From Prunella strophiata (lineage: Eukaryota; Chordata; Aves; Passeriformes; Prunellidae): a stretch of DNA of 64,000 nucleotides. Location of the stretch: the NCBI GenBank assembly GCA_036583965.1, contig JAZBQD010000017.1, positions 25,144,385 through 25,208,384 of the forward strand. The letters are read 5' to 3'. Every line of letters starts with the position of its first letter. The first letter of the stretch is position 1. Below, one piece after another: positions 13,101 to 24,110 of this stretch. The position numbers were made by a program, and so were the translations under genes. Under the pieces are notes generated by a model that was given only the letters and a program-made list of their open reading frames with translations, was not told where the DNA came from and did no database searches.

Positions 13101-16100
13101 AAATGCAGCTGCGGTTTCCATAATTCTGAATTGTATAGGCTTAGCCTAAAAGCTAAAGAGTTTGTGACTGCCTGTGCATCCTACTCATCTGGAAAATGAA
13201 TGTTACAGACTCTACACATACATATTTTTTCCTACCAAATAAAAAACCCAATCCAGTGTGACTTTAGTAACAAGAACAACAAACAGAAATTAAATGTCCT
13301 GAAAACACAAATCCTCTAACATCCCTCTTTTCTAGCAGCAGCAACTTGGCCTGCCCCACTAAGGGTACCATATTGTGCTCATCTATTTTGAAACAGTCCT
13401 GTAACAGAGTCAAAAATCAATTAAGTGTCTAGGCTGTTAAAGTGTTAAAATCTGCTGCCTGGCCTTCATTCCTGTCAGTAAAATCAAGTGTTCCTAAGGG
13501 TCTGTTAATTTGTTGGCACCTTTAGTAGGCTTTCTGCTTAGGGAAAAGCATGTAGGAATGTACTCTGAACTCCATATTGACAAATCTGTTAATTAAATGT
13601 CAATCATAAGACCTGTTCAGCTAGACTCTACTTCCAAGCCTTCCAATGTTTCCAGAATTGAGATTTGAAATAAAAGCACATCAAGGAACAATAAAACCCA
13701 CACAGTATTACTTTCATTACATTTTTTCATACAGAATCTAATTTTCATAAGGAATATAACTTTCCATTTTCCAGCAACTGAAACCAGTGGGAGATTTTTC
13801 TGAGTATGCCTAAGGAAGAACAACACTATTCTTGGTGAACTCATTAATCTTTCTCTCTATCAGAATTTAGTCATACAATGGCAGCAAAAAGTCAAAAAGT
13901 CTGTATACAAAATATAACATTTTATATGAATCAAGACACTGATGTTCAGGAATGAGTGACTGAAATAATAAGGGCATTAGGTGACAGATGGGCCTATACT
14001 TGCATATCCATAGAAAAGATTCCTATCACAGTGCATTTTAAAGATTATCAAGAGCTGTAGGACAACAAAACTATAATGTAGTGCTTTTAAATGCATTTGG
14101 ACTGCTAAGGAATTGTGATTGGGAAATATGTCAGAATGACCACTTACTCTAGGATGTCATCCTGGGAGACAAACTGGCATCTTGGAAGAAAGGAAAAAAG
14201 ATGAAATCTAAATCAAGTTTTCAATTTATGGAGTTGAAGTTCATGCAAGAAAATTAGCTTAACTAAATTTAGTAGTAAAGAGAAAAAGTCAAAATCAGTG
14301 CTTGTAAATAAAGGCAAACTATGCAAGTTTACATCACATAGCAGTGTGAGTTCATACAGTGTTTTGAAAAAAGTCTTACAACTTTACATGTCTTTGTCAT
14401 GTATGACCTTCTTCCTTATCACATTTCTACTTTGATTTCAAACACTACTTAAAGGGAAGCATTAGTAAAAAGGGAAAATGTAGCTAGAGGGGCACAGAAC
14501 AAATATAGACAAGATATGTTGTAGTCAAGGATTAAAACCTAGCTATAAAACAATGGAAGACTTTTGAAATTAACATGGCAAGCATACTTCACAAAAAATT
14601 ACAAGATTTCAGTATAACTATTGCTCCTATACTTTGGAGTACAACATACAACAGTAGTATAAGATATCCAGGAAATCCATTTACCTAAAGAAAACTATCC
14701 CTGAATCAAAACAATTAAAGTGAAAGAGTGAAAAAAAAGTCTTAAGTTGTGCATGGGTCTCCACTGTTATGTCCCATTTGTTTCCAGGAAGATCTAACAA
14801 ATGTAACTGTTATATCACCTTAGAATTTTGGGTTGTTTCACAGGTACTGAATTTGAAAATTATGCTTAAAAACTTGAAATCCTATACAGCTTTGTGGTGT
14901 AGACCCAAAAGGAGCTCAACCAAAAATAGAGTCAGACACATATACACCAACACTTCTGCAAATTTAGCAAAAAAAGACACAAAATCTGGGTTTCATATTG
15001 TGATCTTCACCACGAACTTTATACCTGACAGCTGGTACCCAGAAGTTCTGTTTCTGCTTGAAAAGTAGGCATAGATTTTGTCTTGATTCACTTCCACTAC
15101 AGAAAGGAAAGTTGAATCACTTTTTAAATGACTATAACTTCCATATACTTCTCAATTGTTTCCACTACTATACTTCACTTTTCAAGACTTTCACCCAAAT
15201 GCCGCGAATTTCTGCAAAACTATCTAGTTATACAAAATAATTTTGGGACAACATAATTCTTTCTCTTGCAGAAAATAGGAGCAACAAATGAATATTATTC
15301 CATAACTCACTGTATCTTGCTGAATCCTGCAGAGCTTTATAACCAGAAAATAGGAAAATTTAATCATAAAAAATTATTAAACAGTAATAACTGTGATAAC
15401 AAGTACTTAGAAATATAGTGAGTATGGAGCAAGTATGTGTATATGTTTTTTACCTTTGCTATGTAATTAAGATTTACAGGAACTGAAAAGCTAGGAACCC
15501 TTAAATATGTCTAACATGAACCACACTTGGAAAAACTCCTAAATACCATGCAGAATGTTCATGTGCATCTAAGAGAACTCCATTTATATTATAGTAATAA
15601 AAAAATACACCTGAATAACAATCATTATCTTGATGGATTGTCTATGGATAAAGATAAAGAACACTGAATATTAGTGGGAAAACTAATTAATTATGCTAAT
15701 ATGTTGGCACCTCCCCAAGATTTTGTAGGTAAGTCAGTAACAAAAGCGCCTCCCTTCTGCCACAAATGTTTCTTTATTTCATTAAAGGGAAAATTCTATT
15801 TGGTTTATTCCATTAAAGGGAAAAGGTTTTGATTTTCTGGGGTTGGTCTGGCTGTCTGCTCTTCAGAAATCCTTGTAATGCCTGAGTGCAATAAAAAGGC
15901 TAAAATTACTGCAATATAAAAGTTTCTGGCTCCCCCCAGTACCCCATCCAACACTTACTGCCATAAGAAGTCCTGTACATACTACAGCAAATACACAGTC
16001 AGAAGGCATCATATACAGCAGAATGTACAGGTTGAACACAGGAATGTCAACATTATTTCAGAATGATTTATTATCTCCCTTGTAGTTAAAATAAAAATCT

Positions 16101-16624
16101 AGTTTGTGTACGACATTTTAATTACTACATATTTAAATCATAGACTATCTTTATGAACAGCCTTTAATTCTGAATCTTAGTATACATTTTTATATCTTTT
16201 ACTCAAGGTATTTAAAAAGTGATTAAGGAGCTTAGAAATAAAGTCTTATTCTTCAATTTAGGTGAGTTTACACTTGAAAGGGAAAAACCCACACTATACC
16301 TCGCTAAGTATCTTAGCCTAAATGCCTATAATTTACTGGTTCACACAAATCTACCCTGGGATTAAGTGATTTTTTTTTTTCATCTTATTTTCTCCCTTCT
16401 TCATCCTACTGAGAACGGGCATGATGGAGTGGCTTGGTAAACACCTGCTATCCAGCCACAGTATAACTTATATTTCCTTCTCTGTGTATCTGCTTGGTAT
16501 CATTCACTGTCTAAGCTCACACACCTTAAATCTTAGAATGGACAAAAAAGGGGTAACCAGCAAAACATGCTGGTCACTGGAGGGGCTGGAAGATGTGTGT
16601 TCAATGATAGCACACACTTTGCTA
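10194..16624. other. Unique AT-rich non-coding DNA, no gene seen
   Basis: No transposon end, RNA gene or convincing coding frame was found. The longest frame here (about 99 codons near 14,770) has no recognisable motif. A segment near 13,380-13,600 looks less random and is listed separately as a weak regulatory candidate. Confidence 0.55.
13380..13600. promoter_or_regulatory. Weak candidate conserved non-coding element
   Basis: This stretch has balanced composition and no repeat signature. It is dense in homeodomain-like cores: CAATTAAGTG near 13,420, TGTTAATTTGTTGG near 13,503, and GTTAATTAAATGTCAATC near 13,588. These resemble NKX-like, forkhead-like and homeodomain/PBX-like sites. The call is by eye only, and no alignment supports conservation. 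Confidence 0.18.
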
Positions 16625-17055
16625 CACAGATTCAGAATTACCAAGGCTGGGAGAGACCTTTAAGGTCACCCAGTACATCAATCCACCTGGCACTGCCACT
16701 GCAACCCCTAAACCACACCACTAGTGCCAGATCCAGATGCCTCAAGCATCTTCAGGGATAGGGACTCCACCACTTCCCAGGGAAATCTATTCCAATAGCC
16801 TGACCACCTTGACAGTGAAAAAAATATTTTCTAACATATAATCTGAATTTCTCCTGTTATGGCCAATGCCTTACAGCCATTTCCTCTTGTCTTCTCACTG
16901 CAGGCACAGCAGAACAGACTGACTCCCAGGGTCAGAGGATGATTGGGTCACCCCTGTACCTCCTCTTCTGGAAACTAAACTACCTCAGCTTCCTCAGCCA
17001 TTTCTCATAAGACATGTTTTCTAGTCCTTTCATGAGCCTTGTTACCTTCCACTGC
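16625..17055 (-). mobile_element. CR1 LINE, 3' part, minus strand (left piece)
   Basis: Read on the minus strand this is the 3' end of a CR1 non-LTR retrotransposon, truncated at its 5' end as usual. The plus strand opens with the reversed CR1 terminus (around 'accaaggctgggagagacct') and runs through the reversed 3' untranslated segment. Recognisable phrases include 'ccaatagcctgaccacctt' and 'tcctcttgtcttctca'. The element is interrupted at 17,055 by an LTR and resumes at 18,129. It is well diverged and contains no intact coding sequence. Confidence 0.85.
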
Positions 17056-18128
17056 TGTATTGGATTTGCATGGCCTGGTTTTTGTGGGGGTGGGGGGGGC
17101 ATAGAGGAGGTTTCAGTGAGAAGCTGTTGGAAGCTTCCACCATGTCTGGAGAGCCAACCCCTGATGGCTCTGAAGATCGACATGCTGCTGGCCAAAGCTG
17201 GGCCAATTAAAGATGATGGTAATGCCTCTGTGATAACAGATTTAAGAAGAAATCAAAGGCTGTGGGCAGTTTTAATTTGGATGCAAGAAGAGCGCAGTGA
17301 GAACGTGTGAGAGGAATGACTATCTAGACACCAAGATCAGTGGAGAAGGAGGGGTGTAGGTGCTCCAGGCACTGGAGCTGAGATTCCCCTGCAGCCTGTG
17401 GTGTAGACCATGTTTTGCCCCTGCAGCCAATGAAGGTCCATAGGAATGCAGAGATCCACCCGCACCCCATGGAGGTGCCCATGCTGGAGCAGGTGGATGC
17501 CTGGAGGAGGCTGTGACCCTGTGGGAGACCCATGGAGAGAGGGGCCCTGTCCCCAGGCTGGAGCAGCCTGTCCTTGGAGGACTGCACCCCGTGGAAGAGT
17601 GACCCACGCTGCAGCAGTCTGAGGGGGGCTGGTGCCCATGGGAGGGATTCACGTGCAGCAGGTCACAGGGAGCTGTTGCTCATGAGATGGAGCTGCATCA
17701 GAGGAGTTCATGGAGAACTGTCTCCCATGGGAGAGACCCCCAGGGTGCAGCAGGAGAAAAACTCCTCTCCCTGAGCAGTGGGAGCAGCCTTGGGTGGTGA
17801 ACTGACCATAACCCCCATTCCCTGTTTTCTTGCCCTGCTGGGGTGGGAGGTAGAGCTGGAAGGCAGGATGGGTGAGGGGGAGGTGTTTTTAAGAGCTCAT
17901 TTTACTTCTCATTATCCTGTTCTGATTTTATTAATAAAAAATTCACTTCATATCTCTAAGTTGAGCCTGTTTTACCCATGATGGTATTTGTCAAGTGATC
18001 TGTCTCCCGGTCCTTAATTTAAACCCAGGAACCCTTTGTTAAATTTCTTTCCTCTGCCCAGCTGCAGAAGGGAGTGAGTGAGTGGCTTTGGTGGGTACCT
18101 GGCATCTGGCCAGGGCCAACCCATGACA
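17056..18128 (+). mobile_element. Solo LTR, ERVL type, full length
   Basis: The element starts TGTATTGGATTTGCATGG and ends CCAACCCATGACA, matching the ends and order of a long LTR family abundant in birds and usually classed as ERVL. Along it are the 'cctctgtgataacagattt' segment (a weak TATA-like region near 17,230), a GC-rich middle with repeated 'cccatgg/ggagcag' phrases, and AATAAA at 17,933-17,938. The 3' signature 'ctgttttacccatgatggta' is followed by 'tggctttggtgggtacctgg'. No internal retroviral sequence flanks it, so it is a solo LTR formed by recombination. CR1 sequence continues on both sides. Short frames inside it are chance. Confidence 0.88.
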
Positions 18129-18190
18129 ACTCGATATGTTTCAGCACCTCGACATCCTCTTTAAAGTGAACCCAGGTTTTCTAATGCAGA
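18129..18190 (-). mobile_element. CR1 LINE, minus strand (right piece)
   Basis: The phrase 'cagcacctcgacatcctc' at about 18,144 is the reversed CR1 segment that follows on from the part ending at 17,055. The LTR therefore landed inside this CR1. Homology fades after about 18,180. Confidence 0.7.
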
Positions 18191-20881
18191 AAAAAATGGA
18201 AGTTGGAATAGACTGCTATCCACTTAGAACTTGCCTACTAGAACAGATCCCTATCGTGCTGAAATAAGTGCAAACACAGAGTGAACCTACACACTTTAAT
18301 GAATACAGTTAAGTAAATACAAATCACTCTTGAAATAAGTGGCGAATGATGTGAACTAAATCTAAATAAAACTCAAGAATTCACCTCAAATATGTCTTTT
18401 GTCCAGTTGTACAGAAAAATTTTCAAAATTTTAGTTTAGAAGTTGTATTTGAAATTTGCTGAAAGCACTTTCAAAATCTCAAGTTAGCTTAGAAATTATC
18501 TAGCAGGTCATATAAAACATAACATTTGCATAGATTCAGAACTTATCATGTAAATTGTTTCTATAACTGGGAAAATGAATTTTAAATTATAAATACAATC
18601 CTAAGCAAATCAAACATGAGCAGTTATTAATTTTAAAACCCTATATATTCAGCTCCCATCAACTCTTATCATATTGGAAAATAATTTATTAAGCCTTTTA
18701 AGAAATTCTTTTTAGCTTTTATTCCTGGTGTTTAAAATACCCTGATTTACAAGTAGAAACTCTCAATTTTTTGTTCCCATTTTTCAAATTACCTATTGCA
18801 GTCAAAATCCTTTTTTTTTTCCCTCTTCCTTTCAGAGTTCATAGTTCGTGAATAAATGATGGTTCAGTCACCCTGGAGACTAAATGCTGCTAATCCCTTT
18901 TTCTTATGAGTGATAAGTGAGGGAAGGTTCAATATGTCTCAGCTTTGATTAGAATTTAAAAGAATTCTTATTTTGATGGAGACTGTCACAGGGTCTCTGA
19001 TCCTCTGATGAGTCTTGAGTTGAGTGTCAAGTAAGGTAGATCAAGTGGTTATAAAACGAGATCAGTAGAAGAGTTTTAGAAATCAATAAGCATTTGTGGA
19101 AGGCACTAGGCTGAAGGCAGATTGAAAGACAAAGGTCTGTGGACTCTCAACTCTTCTGTTCATTGTCTGGGTAAAACGGGGAAGGAAAGTGGGTATTTCA
19201 AACCTTCTTAAGTACTCTAAGATGACCTAAGAAAGTCAAGACTTCTTCATCCCTAGTCAAGCAGATGACCTGCAGGACTTCCCACTCTGTAAAATCTAGA
19301 CATGCTGAATGACCTCATTCAGGAACACAAAGGCATTCACAGATTGCACATCTTGATATGCATTGTTCACCTCAGGTACAAACTCATCCTTCCACTTCCT
19401 ATATCTGTGACCCAATGAAGCTGGGTCATGTTGCAAGGATACTTCTCCAGCCACATGGTGAAGAAATGCTATCACCAGCTTTGCACATATCCTGTGCTTG
19501 ATATGACAAGACCATATTTTATGCCTTGCAAAAATCCTGTCTCAATTTTTAACTACTCTCCCAGTTTCTACACTTTGTGCGACAAGTTCAGCTTTCTATG
19601 AACAACACAAGCTCAGCTGAGACAGCAGCCCAGCTGTCTGCCTTGTGACCACACCAGCTGGCTACAAAAGCCTCCCACCTCTGTGCATGAAGCAACCAGG
19701 TTCAGCCTGACACAATGACAAGGTGCTATCTGCTCAAAAGTCTTGGTCAGCCTTTTCTGAGGACATTTTTACAGCATCTCCTCTGTGTGCTCCGAGCTGA
19801 CATCTCTCAGGACTTGGCCTCTTGGCTATGAAGCCAGAGCAATTATGTCTCTCCTAGCTCTGTCATTATTTTCTAGATTTGTCCAGCTGATATGCCAAAT
19901 CCAATGTTAATGCCAATTCAATGCTCATTGTTAATCAGTACATTTGCCCCAGACTTGTTCTTTCCTTGTGGGACAAGGAGATTTCTCAGAGTATTGCACA
20001 CTGTCTGGCCCTGCCTCAACAAGTATGAGTAAACAAATTGCCAGAATTTGCTTATGAGCAAGCTCATTGGCTATCATGAGGTTTAGAGAATAAATTAATA
20101 CTTGGATAGAAAACTGAGCAAATGCAGAAGGGAATGAGCAACAGTCCAGCAATTCCAAGCCTTTTTAAATAATTTGAGCCCAGTATGAGCCACATTAGTA
20201 GAGGTATTATGTCTGAAGAAAAAAAAAATACTGTGCTTCTGAACCTAGACACAGTTCTACTAGTACAATATACATGCAGGACAGAGTTATGCTTCAGGGA
20301 GAAATTTGCAAAATCAATTTTTCTTTCAATGTTAGTTAAATTTAGAGGATTGATTTCAGATATAAAGCTTGGTAAGAGTTCATTTGTTTAATTTTCCTTT
20401 TAAAAAAGTGCTATATATAGCTACCTAATTTCAGTCGCTGTCATGTGAATTACAGCATGGAGACACAAAAGCATACTTGTTATCCAGCACACAAAATCAA
20501 ACTAATTTGAAGAAATATCCTTCAGCAGGAAGGTTAGATTCTTCAGCAGCTTTCCAATTTCAGCTTGTCTCAAATGCAGGTGCAGAACTCTTAGAAATGC
20601 TTTCCCATCACTTTTACTTACTGAAGTTTTCTGAAATTTTTCTATCTGAAATTTACAGAATTTATTTACTTTTCATTATTATTAAGTCTCCTGTACATAT
20701 ATATTCTTATTTAGAAATAGTTTCTAGCTAGAAATTTTCCTAGAAAGGATTTTGCATTTCAGTTTTAAATTATTCTGTACATTCAGCACAGTAATAATGA
20801 AAAACCTACTGTTTACTGTCAAAAGACAAATATGTCCTATTTGTTAAATGGGCATACTAACACATAACAGCCACAGGTGTC
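18191..20881. other. Non-coding DNA, possible old unclassified repeat at 19,300-19,880
   Basis: No gene was seen. The part at about 19,300-19,880 is visibly richer in G+C and in CAGCTG/CAGC words than its surroundings, and it has no coding frame of note. It could be an old, unrecognisable repeat or LTR, or a regulatory region. I cannot assign it. Confidence 0.45.
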
Positions 20882-20888
20882 TTGTTTT

Positions 20889-20930
<42 letters not shown>

Positions 20931-20975
20931 TTTTTGTTTTTTCTTTTTTTTTTAATTTAATTTTATTTTAAACAA
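20882..20975. repeat. T-rich tract with 40-base T run
   Basis: There are forty uninterrupted T at 20,890-20,929, followed by T blocks broken by single G or C and then an 'aatttaattttatttta' tail. It could be the reversed poly(A) tail of a minus-strand retroposed RNA, but I recognise no retroposon body on its right side. Simple slippage is the safer reading. Confidence 0.9.
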
Positions 20976-23164
20976 AAAATCAGTGGAGATCATGACACCT
21001 TAATTAGCATTCTGGATTCAGTCTTCTGTCTATTTTTTTTTAGCCTCCTATGTATTCAGTGAGTATAACAGCAGTTCTCAATCTTCTAAGTGTATTGTGA
21101 AAGTGTTGCAAAAGTGAAGACATAGATGGCATTTCAATACCTCAATATGCCTTTTCCTTCATTTTTCCATATCACCATAAAGATTCTTTTAATTCAGGCC
21201 ACACAAAACAGGAGACATAAAGCCAAAAAAGAAAATTAGGAGGCACTAAAAAGATCCTACTTCCCAATCTTAAGACATTCCCCTGGTCATGAAGAAAGCA
21301 GACATACTGTAAGCAAGGAACAGTCATATCTAGATATAATAAGAACAAAAAAGTTTTTATAAGCAGCTGCTGAATAAATATATGTGAAACACATTGAGAT
21401 CAGCTATTCTGCTATCTGAAAAGTCATATAACAAAAAATGGAGAAAAAGTTGGTGAAAATTTAAACACTTGAAGCCATAAATACGCTGAGACTGAACCTG
21501 TGAAGTTAGCCTTAACGTTTTTTATTGCATATCAGCTGAATGTAGTGCATCAGAAGCCCAGAGGTCCAGTGAAACAGATATAAATAAGCTTAGAGGCTAT
21601 TTAAATAACTTTTTTCCTCTTTCTTCAGTTGTGTGACAGAGCACTAAATTACATTGAACTCTTTTCAAGCATGTGGAATTCAACACTTCACTGAGCTTTA
21701 TAGCAGCTATTTCTTTAATTTCTTTAAAGCACCATTCATGACTTATGTGTTGCTGAATGAAAAACACTCCATGGGGTCAAAAAAAAAAAATTCTACTTTT
21801 ACTTCACCCTGTAGAGATGTGATTCTGCATGACAGTAGAAATGGTCAGTGAACATCCCCCCAGCAAAATGACGGCTCATTTTGAAAATTCAGTTGCCTAA
21901 TGGAATAACTTCTGAAAATGGGGAAGACGGTAAAAGCAAGATTTCTTTTTCACTTTCCAGTGATACATATATGAGGAATCTCAAATTACCGGTGTAGCTG
22001 CACTTGTCTAGCTTATAAGAACTTACTGCTTGTGACAACCTTACAGAGAACATTATACAGTCTAATGATCTTTGGGAAGACTGAGTATTCTGTCTACATC
22101 TATATAAAGATGCATATAGACTCATACACATATGCACATATGACAATATGCACAACTTTTGCTACTGTTGTGATTTTAGTCCATTTGAATTATGATTGTG
22201 TGTACTGAGACATTTATAATGCTTCTCCTCTACTACAACCAGATCTAATCTAGACCTCTTCATCTGTCTTTTCTCAGAAGACAACTCTTCAATACGAGTG
22301 GAAAGAGAGACCCGCCCACCTCCTTTTCCTCAAGCTCTTTACTGGATGTAAAACTATAGCGAATTGCCATCAAATTGTGCAAATGAGCATGGTTCTATTC
22401 TACTGGAGCTATAAAGATCTAAAGAGGTCAGGTTTAGCAAGCTGCAGTCATTCATGCAAAGTCATAAAATTACTTTGTTGCAGGAATGTACAAACAAACT
22501 TTCGCTACAGCTTTAGTATGAGAGATGCCACTCTCATGTGTTTGGAGATGTTTTGGAGTCCAGAAAGTTCAATGGGCTTTTAATTATGACCCCTGAGAAG
22601 AAATTCTTTTACTAATCACTATTATGTCTCTTCTCCCTTGAGTTTCCCTAAACAACTTCAATTGTTGTAAGATGCTGCAGCACACAGCTTACAAGCATAA
22701 AAGTAAAAATATAACACAGTGGAAAACCCACAATACTTGTTTTGAAGTCTGGCCTTTTGAACTCTCAAATTTACCACTTCACAATAGTTATATTGAGATG
22801 TGTTTACAATATTGTATCCAATTATACATCATTGCGTAACCCAGCAAAAAGCACGATAGACTAACAGCAATACCTAAGCAGGAAATCATTACTGTTCATT
22901 ATTTTAAACACAATAAATAAGTAAAGAAAAGATAGTTCAGAAAGCTCATATAGCCCTTCGTAATACAGAGGTCACTGCTTGCGCACAGGCAATACAGTGA
23001 CTCACAGCCATGCTGGCTAAAGTGCGTCCGAAGACACAAGGACTAAGCAGGAAAGCTTGTCCAGCCATGCCTAAGGATTAGTTAGGTAGGAGCTGTTAGC
23101 AAAAATTACTGTTAACAGCAAGTGGTCACAGCCAGTTTGACTTCATTGTCACAGCCAGTTTGAC
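20976..23164. other. Unique non-coding DNA, no gene seen
   Basis: AT-rich with no recognisable transposon or coding sequence. A 19-base phrase beginning 'gtcacagccagttt' is repeated at 23,125 and 23,148, just before the CR1 copy. This is a small local duplication. Confidence 0.55.
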
Positions 23165-24110
23165 TTTGAGGGGAAAGTGCAGCTTGCGAAACCCAATTTT
23201 CTTCTATGACAAGGCAGCCCAGCTAGACAAATAAGAGAAGCCAGTTGACATAAACCTTTTGGATTGCAGTTAAGCTTCTGATGCCATCTCTTACAGTAGC
23301 CTTCTGGAAAAATTAGAGTGCTGCACAATCACCAAGCATAGGATGTTTAACAATGACAATTGATGGGTTTTGCATCTGTGTCAGGCAACCATGGTTCAGA
23401 CAGTGGAACAGTGGAGAGCAGCCCTGTGGAAAGGGGCCTAAGGTTTCTGATCAATGGCAAGATGAACATGAGCCAGCAGTGCCCTGGCAGCCAGGAGGGT
23501 CACCTGTGACATGGGGGGCATCAGGCACAGCATCACCAGCAGGGAAAGGGAAGGGATTGTCTTGCTCTGTTCCGCACTGGGGTGGCCTCACCTCAAGTGC
23601 TGGAGGCAGGTCTGGGTAGCACAATATAAGAAAGACATTAAGATCTTAGAGAGCATCCAAGAAGGGCCTTGAGGGGAAGAGTGAAGAGTATGAGGAGTGG
23701 CTGAGGTAATTTGGTCTGTTCAGCTTGGAGAAAAGGAGACCTGACTTCATCACAGTCTTCAACATCCTCCCAAGGGGAAATGGTGGGGCAGGTTTTATTC
23801 TCTTCTCTGTGATGACCAGCACCAGCACACATGGGAATGGCCTGAAGCTGTGCTGGGAGGTTTTGGCTGGATACTAGAAAAACATTCTTCACCCAGAGGG
23901 TGGTCAGGCACTGGAACAAGCTCCCCAGGGAAGTGGTCACAGCATGAGTAAACAGAGTTCAAGTGTTTGTACAAACAACGCTCTCACACAGTGTAGCACA
24001 GTGTGACTCTTGTAGTTGTTCTATGCAGGGCTAAGAGTTGGACTTGATTATCCCTGTGAGTCCCTTCCAACTCAGGATATTTTATGCTTCTACGATTTTA
24101 TGTTTCTATG
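23165..24110 (+). mobile_element. CR1 LINE, plus strand, internally deleted
   Basis: The left part (23,165-23,300) matches the reverse transcriptase region of CR1 ORF2. It includes 'cttctatgacaaggcagccc', 'gaagccagttgacat' and 'gccttctgga', which encode the stretch around the conserved SKAFDT motif, now mutated. The next recognisable segment is the C-terminal end of ORF2 with 'tgaacatgagccagcagtg', so a large part of the polymerase domain is missing. The 3' UTR phrase 'ggaacaagctccccaggg' and the terminus 'acgattttatgtttctatga' close it. It is a dead copy of LINE origin. Confidence 0.88.
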
